Assembly: GCA_017163975.1 (NCBI GenBank)
Contig: JAFFSR010000097.1
Span: 558,001-622,000, forward strand
Direction: 5' to 3'
Length of the DNA stretch: 64,000 nt
Source: Anastatus disparis
Taxonomy: Eukaryota > Arthropoda > Insecta > Hymenoptera > Eupelmidae
Shown here in pieces: positions 12,820-24,871 of the stretch. Below the pieces are notes generated by a model that ran no database searches, was not told where the DNA came from, and was given only the letters and a program-made list of their open reading frames with translations. A program made the position numbers and the translations under genes. Positions within the stretch are counted from its first letter, which is position 1; every line of letters begins with the position of its first letter.

Positions 12820-14380
12820 TTTTTATTATAAAAACTATGTTGAAATAGACTAAAATTATATGTAAATTAATACGGAAAATTGTTTTAAAGCACTTATGTT
12901 TTTTTAAATCATGTAAAACTTTATATTCAATCAATAAATATACAACAAAATATTTACGTGAAATTTAATATATCATATGATGAAATAATTAATTTTTTTT
13001 TTTAATATACCGTTTACATTTCATCTATATTTAATATTGACTGTTAATTAAAAACGTCTTACAATAACAGTTCTAATTAAGCTTATATTGCCATCTATGG
13101 TCAAAAACTAGGTATTCGCATTTGTAAACAATAGCAGAAACATAACCCGCATCTCTAGCAATCGAGTTGAATGTGTGACGTCGATTGCTGCGAAGTTGCT
13201 GCGTAACTTTACACGTTCTATTCCGTTCCTTTGTACAGAAAATCAATAATTTTTAAAACATTTAATGAAATATTAATTTTCAATAATTAATTTAAAATAC
13301 TTAAAATCATACAATTTAAAAAAGATTATTTAAAAAATAAAGGTCATATAATCGTCAATTGGAATATAAATTTAGTCAGCTTACAAAATTTTAAATGAAA
13401 ATCAAGATTTGTAAGATATCTCAAAAAATAGAGTTTTCATTATCAAAATACCAACTTTATGATCAAAACGACCTCATCATTCGATTCCTTGACCCCCAAA
13501 ACCCTTAAATCATCATCTCAATAAATTTATAATTAAAATAGTAAAAATTAAGCCACTATTTCTGCACGGTCACCCAACAGAAGATTCGATCGAATCTAGA
13601 TTCAAAAGAAATGATTATTGGATCATTATAAATGCTCATACGATTAATACTTTTATGATTATTAAATTATAAATAATGTTCTTAGAAAGACTATTTTTTC
13701 ATAACTATTTGAAAATTAGATTATTATTATTATTAACATAAATAATTATACCAATATCTGCAAACATTTAAAACTCGATAAATATTTACATTTTAAATAT
13801 TTTTATTATTTTACATCTATTTGCTATACTGTTTATAATCAGAATTTTAATACTGATAAATTTCAATTTTAAATCATTGTTTATAACTGAATAGTAACTA
13901 ATAAATTATTAATTAATACTCAATCGTTATGTTATTGAATTATTATTTATAAAATAATTTATTTAATTAATAATTTCAAAATGATTATTTAATTATTATA
14001 CCATTTATTATGTTTCATTATTAAATAAAACAACAAATATTATCGACATTATAAGACTAACATTGCCATCTATCATTTAAAGTCATGTACTTCGAATGTA
14101 AACATTAGCAGTATAGTCATAGTCAAACCCAGTTGGGTTATGTGTCATTATGATAAACAAATGATCAACGACATCGTGGTTAACGGGGTGAAACGGAACG
14201 CACTTGTTGATATTTTCGAACATTCCCAATCGCGCTCTCTGATTGGCTAAAAAAGCGTAACTTTAAAGTGCCGTAGTTTGAAAACTATAAGAGATGAAAA
14301 AAAAAATTACAATATAAACTTTGCTCAGAATCATCTCCTCTGTCACCCTGTCGCGGGAAATACAGTAGTTTAAAATCACC
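12820..14380. other. non-coding region with a diverged direct repeat
   Basis: No open frame of note. The stretch at about 13085-13150 (ATTGCCATCTATGG then TGTAAACAATAGCAG) recurs in diverged form at about 14060-14120 (ATTGCCATCTATC then TGTAAACATTAGCAG). These may be two ends of one old element of ~1 kb. A TA run lies at about 14390-14406. Confidence 0.35.
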
Positions 14381-14549
14381 GTATATGTATATATATATAT
14401 ATATATTATCTTATAGTAAAATATTTTATCACCTTGTATGAAAATTATTTTGTAGAAGTAGAATAATGCTGTGAATAAACAAATGATTGTAAGAAAATAT
14501 TGAAAACTGTAAATAACAATAAAAAAGCGTTAGGCTAGAAATAAATAAT

Positions 14550-16340
14550 GGTTCTCACATAGTATGGAAGATTTCACTGAAATATTTCGCATTATTCTAT
14601 TGGAATATTTCAATGGAACCTTTCATGCAGATTATTGAAAGTCTTCACGGAATATTTCAGAATATTTCACTGGAATCTTCCATTGAAAGCTTCCAGGAAT
14701 ATTTCAGGAATATTTCAAAGGGATGTTCGAAAACTTTTTCGAAATATTCCATGTAATATTCACGAAAAATTTCTGAAATATTGCATAAAATATTCTATGT
14801 AATGTTTATGAATATTCCAGTAAAATATTTCATGGAAGATTCCAGAAAGATTTCATAAACATTTCGCTGGAAAATTCCGATAAACTTTAAAATCGTACAG
14901 CGGATAATTACATAAATCTTTCAGAACTGGTAAACTAAATATTCAACAGAAAGATTTAAGTAATCTTCCAGTGGAATATTTCATGAAAGATTTCAGAAAG
15001 ATTCCATAAACATTTCATGAAAGATTTCAGAAAGATTCCATAAACATTTCATGAAAGATTTCAGAAAGATTCCATAAACATTTCACTGGAAGATTTCAAA
15101 AAACTTCAAAATCGTACAGCGAAATATTAGATGAATCTTCTATAAATATTCCACGAAACATTTCACAGGAAGATTAAAGTAATCTTCCGATGAAATATTT
15201 CATGAAAGATTTCAGGAAGATTCCGATAAACATTTCACTGGAAGATTCCTAAAAACTTTTAAATCGTACAGCGAAATATTACATAAATCTTCTGTAAATA
15301 TTCCACGAAATATTTTACGCAAAGATTACAGTAATCTTCCAGTGGAATATTGCTTAAAAGATTCTAGAATGATTCCATAAAGTTTTCGTTGGAAGGTTGC
15401 ACGGAACGTTACGGGAGGTTTCCAGTGACGCCGATAAGGGGATGTTTGTTAAATGGGAGTTTTATTACCCAAGCGGTTGAGAGATACCTCACTTACTATA
15501 AAAGCGAAAGGGTATCAGCACTTTGATGTGCACAGTCGAAGCGAATATTTAAATGCGATTTTATAACTGAATGTTTATGTATGCGTATATGTATTGATGT
15601 ATAAGTGTAATGTGTTATTATATAATATATATACCATCCTCTCACAGCATTTCACATTTTCCAAAAATCTTCCAGGAACATTTTATGAAAGATGAGAGAT
15701 TACCCAAACCTTACATTTTTATATTCTTCAAATCTCTCAAGAGTATTCCATGGATTATTTCAATGTAGGAAGAATCAAGGACATACGAATATTACAGGAA
15801 TATTTCACGGGAGATTCCTGAAATACTCCAAATCTTCCGTGCCAATATTCTGTGAATCTTCTATAAATATTCCACGGAATATTTTACGATAGATTTCTAA
15901 AATCTTCCAGAAATATTTCATGGAATATTTCATGAAAAATTCTTTAAATCTTTTGTGCATATTCCATGAAAGATTCTTTAGATCTTTCGTTTATATTCCA
16001 TGAAAGATTTTTTAGATCTTTCGTTTATATTCCATGAAAGGTTCATAAAATGTTTTAAATCTACCGTTTCCATATTCCGGAAATTTTTAATGAATGTTCC
16101 AACGGAATATTTCATGAAATATTCCTACAAGATTCCTGAAATATTTTAATAAAAGATCTGAGATGTCCTAGATCTTCCAATGAAATATTCTTAGAATCTT
16201 CCAACAATATTCCATGGAATATTCCAATGTAGGAAGAATCAAGGACATACGAATATTACAGGAATATTCCATGGAAGATTCCTAAAATATTTCAAATCTT
16301 CGCTGCCAATGTTCCAGGAAGCTTCCATAAATATTTCATG
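14550..16340. repeat. GAATATTTC/GATTTCAGAAAGATTCC satellite-like array
   Basis: About 1.8 kb of irregular repeats of GGAATATTTCA, TTCCATGAAAGATT and TTCCATAAACATTTC. The clearest stretch, about 14990-15080, has near-identical 34-bp units. A less repetitive 0.2-kb island lies at about 15420-15640. Short open frames in the region show no domain. Confidence 0.75.
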
Positions 16341-16500
16341 CTGTGTGGGTTGTTTATTATCATTTATACATTATTGAAATGTAGATACTAACCATAAACA
16401 ACTGTAAATAAATTAAAGAATACAATTATTAAAAATAATTCAAAATAATTTTGATTTTAGTTCTTTTTACAACAAACTTTTTTTAATGAATAAATATATA

Positions 16501-17487
16501 TATGGAACATTTCAAACCAACTGGAAGAGCAGAAAAATAAAAATCTCTGAAACTCTGGGAATATATCCTGCCTGTTACTCAAAATGTGTGGAAAAATTTT
16601 CAAGGATTTAGATTGGGAGGATCAAGAGCCATAGATTCTGGAAATTTGGAAATTTTTCAAAATTTTTGAAAAAGTCCCAACTTGATCATTTTTTTCCTGA
16701 AAATCCTAATATTTTAGAGAGAAATTCATGAGAATACTTCTTGTTGTTAATGAAAAACAGAGCTAGCATGATTCTTTACAGACCTGAATTTTTAAGTTTT
16801 CTATTGGTTCTTATATGTATTACATGGTAATTGAAATTACTCATTGCTCCCCATTTCAGAAATTTCTTTTCGCGGGCTTATTTTCCTCTATTTCACGTGA
16901 ACTTTGAAATGAATTTTTGATCATGGAAGTCAGAGCCATCAATAAGGAGTTAAAACAGTCTAAAATATATATTATCATGTATGATTAATTTTTATATTGA
17001 AAATAAATTAGACATGAAAATATATATTTTAAACTGTTATAACTCCTTATTGGTGGCTCTTTCTTACACAGTCAAAAATTTATTTTCAAGTTGATAAAAA
17101 ATAAAAGGAAATAAGCCCTCGAAAAGCAATTTCTGAAGTAGCAGACAATGAGTAATTTCAATTACCATGTAATACATGTAAGAACCAATAGAAAACTTCA
17201 AAATTTAGCTCTGTAAAAAATAATGCTAACTCTTCTCTTTATCTAGAACAAGAAGAATTCTCATGAATTTCTCTCTAAAACATCAAGATTTTCAGAAAAA
17301 AAATCATAAAGTTGGTACTTTTCCAAAAATTTTGAAAATTTCCAAATTTCAAGGATCTATGGCTCTTGATCCTTCAAATCTGAATCCTTGAATATTTTTT
17401 TACACATTTTGAGTAACAGACAGAATATATTCTCAGAGTTTCAGCAATTTTTATTTTTTTGCTCTTCCAGTTGGTGTAGAATGTCCC

Positions 17488-17490
<3 letters not shown>
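16501..17490. mobile_element. foldback element, about 990 bp
   Basis: A long near-palindrome. AACTGGAAGAGCAGAAAAAT near 16520 pairs with ATTTTTTTGCTCTTCCAGTT near 17450, and ATTACATGGTAATTGAAATTACTC near 16820 pairs with its complement near 17155. Arms of ~460 bp meet near 16990. It has no coding capacity. The outer ends are TATA runs, so the exact ends and target duplication are uncertain. Confidence 0.8.
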
Positions 17491-17518
<28 letters not shown>

Positions 17519-17639
17519 AAAATTTTATAGATATTACTTATATATTCAAAGTAAAAAGATTGGAATTTGTTAAAGTATTAAATGATACAACATAGAGTTA
17601 GAAGAACTTATATTAGCAAATGATATAATTTTAAATAAG

Positions 17640-18013
17640 GTGAATTAAATAATTTAATATTTTTATTTCATTACATTAATAAATACAATATTCTCAATAT
17701 AAAATGATTATTTTTCAAGGTTACAGAAAAAAATTGATGATAATTAAAATACAAAATATAAAATAATATTGATTTACTACAGAAAAAGTTAATGTGTAAG
17801 TCTTTTTTAACAACAATAAAATTAAATATGTAAGCTTGTAATAAAACATGAATTTGTAAGCTTCTTTTAGCGACAATGAAATTTGACGACATATTAAATG
17901 AATATTCAAAATTATTTAAACTTTTTTGAGTAAAAATACAAAGCAACTGTACAAGCTTCTTTAGCGACAATGAAAAATAAATATGTAAGCTTCTTATAAC
18001 TACAATGAAATAT
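17640..18013. repeat. AAGCTTC/GCGACAATG tandem repeat, left block
   Basis: Repeats of about 33-35 bp built on GTAAGCTTCTTTTAGCGACAATG, continuing at 20936. The two blocks appear to be one array split by the element between them. Confidence 0.7.
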
Positions 18014-19154
18014 AAAGAGTACCCCCCGTTAAGATAGGTAAAATGCCCTCCCTCATATATTTCAAAACTAATATTTTTTCTTGTTTTTATAGTAATTAAG
18101 ATTAGGTTTTGTTATATTTATAGTTTCCTAACACATACCCTAACCTCAACATAACCTAAAAATCACTTTTTTTATAAAATTTTTTTTTTATCTGGAAGGA
18201 TGAATGATATTAATCCCGCGAAAATCATATGACTAGGACTTAGCACTCTCTTTTACTGTGATTTTTTGCGAGTCCTAGAAAACAGTTTTTCTAACCTAAA
18301 AATAACATTTAAATCATAAAATCTCCGTAACTTTGCTCAGGAAGGGGCTACAAGCAATTTTCTGAGCTTAAAATTTGTATTTTTAAAAAAACAAATACAA
18401 TTTATAATGACCAAAAATTCGATTCTGGCATGGCGCCATGGCGAAAAACTCGAAAAACCATTTTTTCATAGGTTTTCTGTCGGTTATTGGTCTCTAGCAA
18501 CTCACAAATCATTTTTAGAGAAAAAAACATAGCTTTATTGGATTCTACGTGAAAAAATACATTGAAAATATGCATGATTACTTCACGAATACTTGGATGC
18601 TGTTACAAAACAATTAAAAAAATAAAATAATTCTGAAATTATTACATATCTACTTTGCATCGTTGCTGCATTTTATGTTTTTATGACTTTGGTCATCTCT
18701 TTAGAGTCTCAAAGCTACTATTCAATGTATTCATAGGCAAATGACGTCCACTGTACGCGAAAAACAGAGACAAATACTAGACAGATAACTATAACTCCTA
18801 TATATACATATAAATATATATTGGTGGATTTTCCGATAACCGCGGAGGTAAATAAGTTGATTTTCTGGGACTTCTAATATATTTATACACTTTCCGGGAC
18901 GTCCCAGAAAACATGTATATATAAGTTGACTTTCCGGTACTTTAAGTCAAATTCACAATAGCCAGAAAATAGAAAATTCAGCTAAAGAATGAATATTTCT
19001 TTAGTAAATGATTGCTTCTTGGCTGAAAAAACATTAAGTCGCGTTCACAAGAGGTTTAATATTAAAAATTGACCAATAAGGATGATTATTCCTTTAGTAA
19101 AATTTTGTTACTGTTGTGATTTTCCTTAAGTCCCAGAAATCAAACCAACACATA

Positions 19155-19212
<58 letters not shown>

Positions 19213-20098
19213 AAGAATAGTGAGCTGTTGCTAGAAACAACGCGCTTGATTCTCATATATGTAGAAGCAATGTATTTCTTATATCGGTTGCTACTCTATT
19301 TTTTGCGTATAATGGCCTGAAGACAAATCATAATTGTGACAGTTCTAACAAAGAATATAAATGCTTACATAGAAGTGTACTTTCAGGCTCGAATTTATAG
19401 ACCCAACACGATTGTTACTAAAACCTTATTCCGTCTTTGTCTCTCTAATGATTCAGTGATCTCTCGATACAAGAGATTGCGATATAAGAGATTTCGAGCT
19501 CTTTCTTCTAAATATGGGCGTGAGCCTAAGTATTTGCGTTATCCCACCACTATGAAAGTGAGAGAGACAGAATATACACGCATGTTGGATACAACTCACA
19601 TAACAAAACAGTAGGTGTAGGTATCATTCTTGACTCAAGCGTGTTGGGGACTTTTTGTATGAAAGAATTTTCAAGAAAATTCCTCTCCTGAAGGCCCGTT
19701 GATTCTCTTGTATCCAGAGTCTACTGTAATACAAAAAGACAGATGATACGACCGTTACTTCAGTTATGTTTAAAAATCTTATTTTAGCGTGCAATAGGCG
19801 TAATTTGGCTGTAAATACATCGAATAGTAGCTTTATGACTTCAAAGAGATGATGATCTTTTAATTTTTGAATTTGGAACCTAATTAGAATCATTTAATTG
19901 TTCAAATCTACCGAGTTCGTGATTTATGGAGGACAGAAAACATGTTAGGTCTCTTACAAGCTAAAAAAGAACACTAAAAAGAATAGTTACAGGAATAGAT
20001 AAACATTGGTTTTTTATCTATGTATAAGAAAAATAATTTGCGTTTCCTAAGAACAACTCACTATTCCTTATGTATATACGAGGGATAGCAAGTTATTC

Positions 20099-20148
<50 letters not shown>

Positions 20149-20935
20149 TATAGGAGTTAACGTTATCTGTCTAGTATTTGTCTCTGTTTTTCGGGTGTAG
20201 TGGACATAATTTGCCTATGGATACATTGAATAGTAGCTTTGAGACTCTAAAGAGATGACCAAGGTCATAAAAACATAAAATGCAGCAACGACGCAAAGTA
20301 GCTATGTAATAATTTTAGAATTATTTTATTTTTTTAATTGTTTTGTAACAGCATCCAAGTATTCCTAAAGTTATTATGCATATTTTCAATGTATTTTTTC
20401 ACGTAAAATCCAATGAAGCTATTTTTTTTTCTTTAAAAATGATTTGTGAGTTGCTAGAGACCAATAACCGACAGAAAATCTATGAAAAAATGGTTTTTCG
20501 AGTTTTTCGCCATGGCGCCATGCCAGAATCGAATTTTTGGTCATTATAAACTTTATTTGTTTTTTAAAAATACAAATTTTAAGCCCAGAAAATTACTTAT
20601 AGCCCCTCCCAGAGCAAAGTTACGGAGATTTTATGATTTAAATGTTATTTTTAGGTTAGAAAAACTGCTTTCTAGGACTCGCAAAAATCACAGTAAAAGA
20701 GAGTGCTAAGTCCTAGTCAAATGATTTTCGCGGGATTAATATCATTCATCCTTCCAAATAAAAAAAAAATTTTATAAAAAAAGTGATTTTTAGGTTATGT
20801 TGAGGTTAGGGTATGTGTTAGGAAACTATAAATATAACAAAACCTAATCTTAATTAGTATGAAAACAAGAAAAAATATTAGTTTTAAAATATATGAGGGA
20901 GGGCATTTTACCTATCTTAACGGGGGGTACTCTTT
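18014..20935. mobile_element. 2.9-kb element with about 800-bp terminal inverted repeats
   Basis: Ends are AAAGAGTACCCCCCGTTAAG and its exact complement. The inverted arms run from 18014 to about 18830 and from about 20130 to 20935 and remain highly similar, including TGGCATGGCGCCATGGCG. The ~1.3-kb centre holds two TA microsatellites and a diverged extra copy of an arm segment near 19800-19870. No transposase is visible, so it is non-autonomous. It sits in the 35-bp array; removing it rejoins ATAT and GTAAGC as in other units, apparently without a long target duplication. Confidence 0.75.
19157..19210. repeat. (TA)n microsatellite
   Basis: About 27 TA dinucleotides inside the 2.9-kb foldback element. 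A similar run lies at 20101-20143. Confidence 0.9.
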
Positions 20936-21170
20936 GTAAGCTTCTATTAGCGACAATAAAAAATAAGTCTATAAAATTATTTCAGTAACAATAACAAATT
21001 AATCTGTAAGCTCCTTTTAGCGACAACAAACAATAAATTTGTATGCTTATATGAGATTTTTTCAGCGACAAGAAATAATAAATCTGTATGCTTCAGCGAC
21101 AATAATAAATAAATTTGTAAGCTTTTCTAGCGACAATGAAAAAAAGTGTAAGCTTCTTTTAGCTACAATA
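20936..21170. repeat. AAGCTTC/GCGACAATG tandem repeat, right block
   Basis: Continuation of the 33-35-bp array (GTAAGCTTCTATTAGCGACA and variants), six or so decaying units. Confidence 0.7.
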
Positions 21171-21199
21171 AAAAAAAACATTCTTAATGCAGCCATATA

Positions 21200-21620
21200 T
21201 TTATATATGTTGATCTCAAGCCCAAAAATAAAAATGCAGAAAGGGAGCGTTTTCTTTGTATCTTTTCAATATGTATAAAATTTAGGACATAAGAAGATAA
21301 AAATATTCATTTATAATCATAATTTTCTATTATTCTATTATTCTATTTTTTATTATTCGCTCATAATTATTATTAAATATTATTATATACAATCATAACT
21401 TGAAATTTTATTGTTATTTACTAATCTATATTTGATTTATTACAAAAATATATAAATTTGATTCATTGTGAACTTTTGAATGTCGCGATTCTAATTCTAT
21501 AACTTCATATCTTATACTTTTATGTACAATGTTTTCTGTTGAACTTTTTTCACATTATAAAATTCAGATTCATTATGTCCTACTCTTCTATTTACTTTGA
21601 AATTGACTGTCCCTAGTGTG
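21200..21620. other. AT-rich spacer, no gene seen
   Basis: No repeats or frames of note. Confidence 0.4.
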
Positions 21621-21626
21621 TATTCG

Positions 21627-21877
21627 GGGGGTTGGCGAGTGGGGCGAGCAGGGGGGAACCCCCCCTAGTATATACATATATATACCTGTGTGTGTGTGTG
21701 TGTGCGTGTGCCTTGACAGCAACAGTCCCATACATATACATATAAACTCAAGTACGTGTGTCATGCATGTAAATTGACATGAAACGTCCCGTATATATAA
21801 ACCTGTGTGTGTGCGCGTGCGTGTGAATTAACATTAAATATCCCATGTATATGTGTATACAGATATACACACACATA

Positions 21878-21909
<32 letters not shown>

Positions 21910-21950
21910 CTAGGAGGGTACCCCCCTGCTCGCTCCGCTCGCCAACCCCC
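21627..21950. mobile_element. small MITE carrying CATGAAACGTCCC repeat units
   Basis: Its ends GGGGGTTGGCGAG and CTCGCCAACCCCC are inverted copies. Just inside, GGGGCGAGCAGGGGGG pairs with CCCCCCTGCTCGCTCC. The centre holds two units of the TTGACATGAAACGTCCCGTA repeat that forms the array at 31.6-32.5 kb, plus GT/TA microsatellite. No target duplication was identified. Confidence 0.65.
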
Positions 21951-21959
21951 ATTATAGGT

Positions 21960-22290
21960 ATCATATCAATATAAAATGTAACATTTATGCATTGTTTTAT
22001 ATAAAAAATTTTTTATTATAATATATTTATATAGTATACATAATATTATATAATTGTACATTTTTTATTTAATTTTTATTATTAATAGAAACATGAAAAA
22101 AAAATACATAATATCAATTATTTATGTAAAATATCTGAAAAAAATTATTAATAAATTTTAATCATTATTCATAACATATAGATTAAGCTGGTTTTTACAC
22201 CACCTTACATTTTAAATCTTTTAGATTTTTATCATTGTGAATTGAATTAAAATTTTCTTAATATGAAATTAATATATATATATATATATA

Positions 22291-22331
<41 letters not shown>

Positions 22332-22560
22332 CAACGAGCCCAAATTGCATATGAATTATTAAAATTAATAGAAAAATTTTTAATTAGATTCGGTCGGTAA
22401 TATAGAGCAATATTAAGATATTTTGATAAAATAAATATATATACAGTAATTAGAAAAATTCATTTTTTATATTAAAGCATCGAAAAATAAATAACGGAAT
22501 TTTCTATGAAAAAATTTTCAATAAAATATTAATTTTTTTCAATTATAACAATAATTCAAA
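21960..22560. other. AT-rich spacer with TA microsatellite
   Basis: Contains an interrupted TA run at about 22272-22329 and otherwise featureless AT-rich DNA. Confidence 0.45.
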
Positions 22561-22569
22561 TTTAAATGA

Positions 22570-22690
22570 AAAGCCCGCCGTTGGCTGATCCGCGTGTTCG
22601 AATCTCATTCGCCGAGGGGCCAGGTGTAAAGCGCAGCGCTCTTTGTCTTTCATAATGAGTGAGAGAGAGGCAAAGAGACGCGACGCTAAC
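22570..22690 (+). other. GC-richer island with a tRNA B-box-like motif, possible SINE fragment
   Basis: Contains GTTCGAATCTC, close to the RNA polymerase III B box GGTTCGANTCC, preceded by TTGGCTGATCCGCG. The A box and a foldable tRNA are missing, so this is not a tRNA gene. It could be a tRNA-derived SINE fragment or chance. Confidence 0.2.
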
Positions 22691-22699
22691 ATTACACTT

Positions 22700-23600
22700 G
22701 ATTTAATTAATTTTTCGAACGTTTAAATCAATAAATAAGAGGGCTATTAAAGAAACAATTCTTGACAAATATGATTTTTGATTATTAGAGAATTTTAAGA
22801 TCTTAAATTAATTAATTTATAGCGTCATTAGTACAAAAAAATATACAACTTAAAATGATTTTGAATATATAGCGTAGAAGGGGCTTGCATAATATCTAAC
22901 TAGCTACAAAGACTTTGAAACATGATTAATTAATTTAAATGATGAATTTTAATAAGGAAACAGGATAATTATATGATATAAATTTTTTTTAGACAGGATA
23001 ATGCATGTTTTATGAACAAATTAACATTTAAAGAGAAGTTTCGTATAGATATTATCTAACATAATATGTAGATGGGGGGTATCTATATACACCGGGAACA
23101 AATGCAAAGAGGTCTCTGCGCATATCTCGATGACAGCCTAGATGAGTTAGATTATCTAGATGATCAATCGAAGAAGAGGGGATCAGTGAGCTCGGCCTCA
23201 CGGAGCGCGAGGATCTCGGGATTATTCTCTCTCGTACCGCCTAAAGTATCAATCTTAATAGATTCAAACCAATTTTTTTCTTGTCTGCTTATTCATAGTT
23301 TAAAGTAAGAAGGAGACGTAATTATATTTTTTTTTGTTTCTTTTTAAGATTCTTCTCTTTATGAAGATTAATAGTGAGATTTAATCAATTATAAAGACAT
23401 AATAAGGATTTTTAAGAATTTTATTCTTTCGCGACGGGAATTGAAATCATATAAACTTTTGTTTTTGTTTGAATTAAATAAGTAATCCTGCGTATAAAGT
23501 ATCTTTTTGCAGGATTACTTGAAATTAAAAATAGAGTCAGTGCATGAGTTAATGCAATGAGTGTATACTAACTAACCTATTTAACAAAAATATATTTATT
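22700..23600. other. spacer with one unexplained short open frame
   Basis: Mostly AT-rich. A 78-codon plus-strand frame at 23072-23308 stands out in base composition at 23090-23240 and reads like an acidic then serine/arginine-rich peptide (CAYLDDSLDELDYLDD...). No family is recognised and no splice context is convincing. Confidence 0.25.
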
Positions 23601-23611
23601 TCGTACTAATA

Positions 23612-23875
23612 AGGGGAAAGACTAGGCCTTCGGCTGAAAAGCCCCGAGTGGTGGTTTTATGATCTCATAGAACTGCTACGCATTGCACAAAAGCCTGATG
23701 GTGATGGATATAAAAGGGTGCTGAAAAGCTGCCCTTCTCCAGTGGACACCACGAGCATTTTATGCCTGGTGATGCACTGGTTATCGTACACCAGGGATTA
23801 GGGCTATCTTTTTGTTACAGGTGATGTCCTCAGCAAACAATAAGCACGACCTATTGATACTAGGAGTTATAAAAA
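23612..23875 (+). other. GC-richer block with A-rich tail, possible LINE/SINE 3' end
   Basis: A block of balanced composition (starting GGGGAAAGACTAGGCCTTCG) in AT-rich surroundings, ending in an A-rich repeat (ATAAAAATAATAAAATAATC). This is the layout of a non-LTR retrotransposon 3' end or SINE. No coding frame was found and the family is not recognised. Confidence 0.25.
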
Positions 23876-23879
23876 TAAT

Positions 23880-24850
23880 AAAATAATCATTAAGTCACGA
23901 AGAATCGAGAGTGGTTCTTTTCATTATTAAATACAATTAAAAGATATTATTCTTCTTTATATTTTTTACTGTAAAGCTTTATTCATTTTTTTATTTAGTT
24001 TAAAGAGTCCATTTGATATTTTTGTGTTAAGAGATCTTAGTTAAAGTTTCAAGTGATAAATTTTCTTTATAACAAGTCATTAATAGATATTTTTTCTTTA
24101 TAGATTGGTATTTAAATATATAATAAAGAATCATGTATGAAAATATAAATAAATGAGAGCCATTTTTTAAAAGATGTCATATACATGACCATCTCAAAAA
24201 TAAAATATAGAGTTTTTTATTTCACATACCGCCTTATGTCAATTTTATGTGGGTCCGTAATTAAATATCATGTTGCATGCTAATATGTGTTGTCTAAAAT
24301 ATAAAGATATCAAAAGAAATTTTATGTAACTTCGAAAACGAACCCAACGGATATTGCTGAGTCGTAAAGTCGGCGAGTATACTAACTTTACCAGAAGAAG
24401 GCAAGATTGGTCTCATTCTTTTGCTGCTTACTTATAATTTATTGTTTAATGAATAATCGTTATACATATATATATATATTCTAGTAAAAAAAAAGTAGTA
24501 AGGTAAGATTGATTAATAAAATAAAAATTAACTATAAAATCCAACTATACCAATCTTGCTATAAAATTCTTAACATTTTGACGTTACAATATATATATGA
24601 ATTTTATAAATACGATACCTGTGAATAATAATAATTAAATTATATAAACAATTTTTAAAAAAATAATATCTATAATATTAATTTTTTAATTATATTTTTT
24701 TAATAATATTATATATGTTAATATCTATTTTTTTATATAAATTATATGTTGAATTATTATAAATTATCATTTTAATATTTCTTTCTAAACTATGTTTTTA
24801 ATTTCATTTTTATTATCTAATTCATTTTGAATATATATATTTTTTTTATT
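23880..24850. other. AT-rich spacer next to the Helitron
   Basis: No gene. The Helitron 3' terminus (CTRR preceded by a hairpin, on the minus strand) should lie here, but I could not place it. Confidence 0.35.
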
Positions 24851-24871
24851 CTTACATCTTGGAAGTGCGAC

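Noticed and set aside
19336..20709. Open frames inside the 2.9-kb foldback
   Set aside because: Short, arginine/lysine-rich, no domain, and partly palindromic with the opposite arm.
22570..22690. tRNA gene
   Set aside because: Only a B-box-like motif is present. No acceptor stem, A box or cloverleaf can be drawn.
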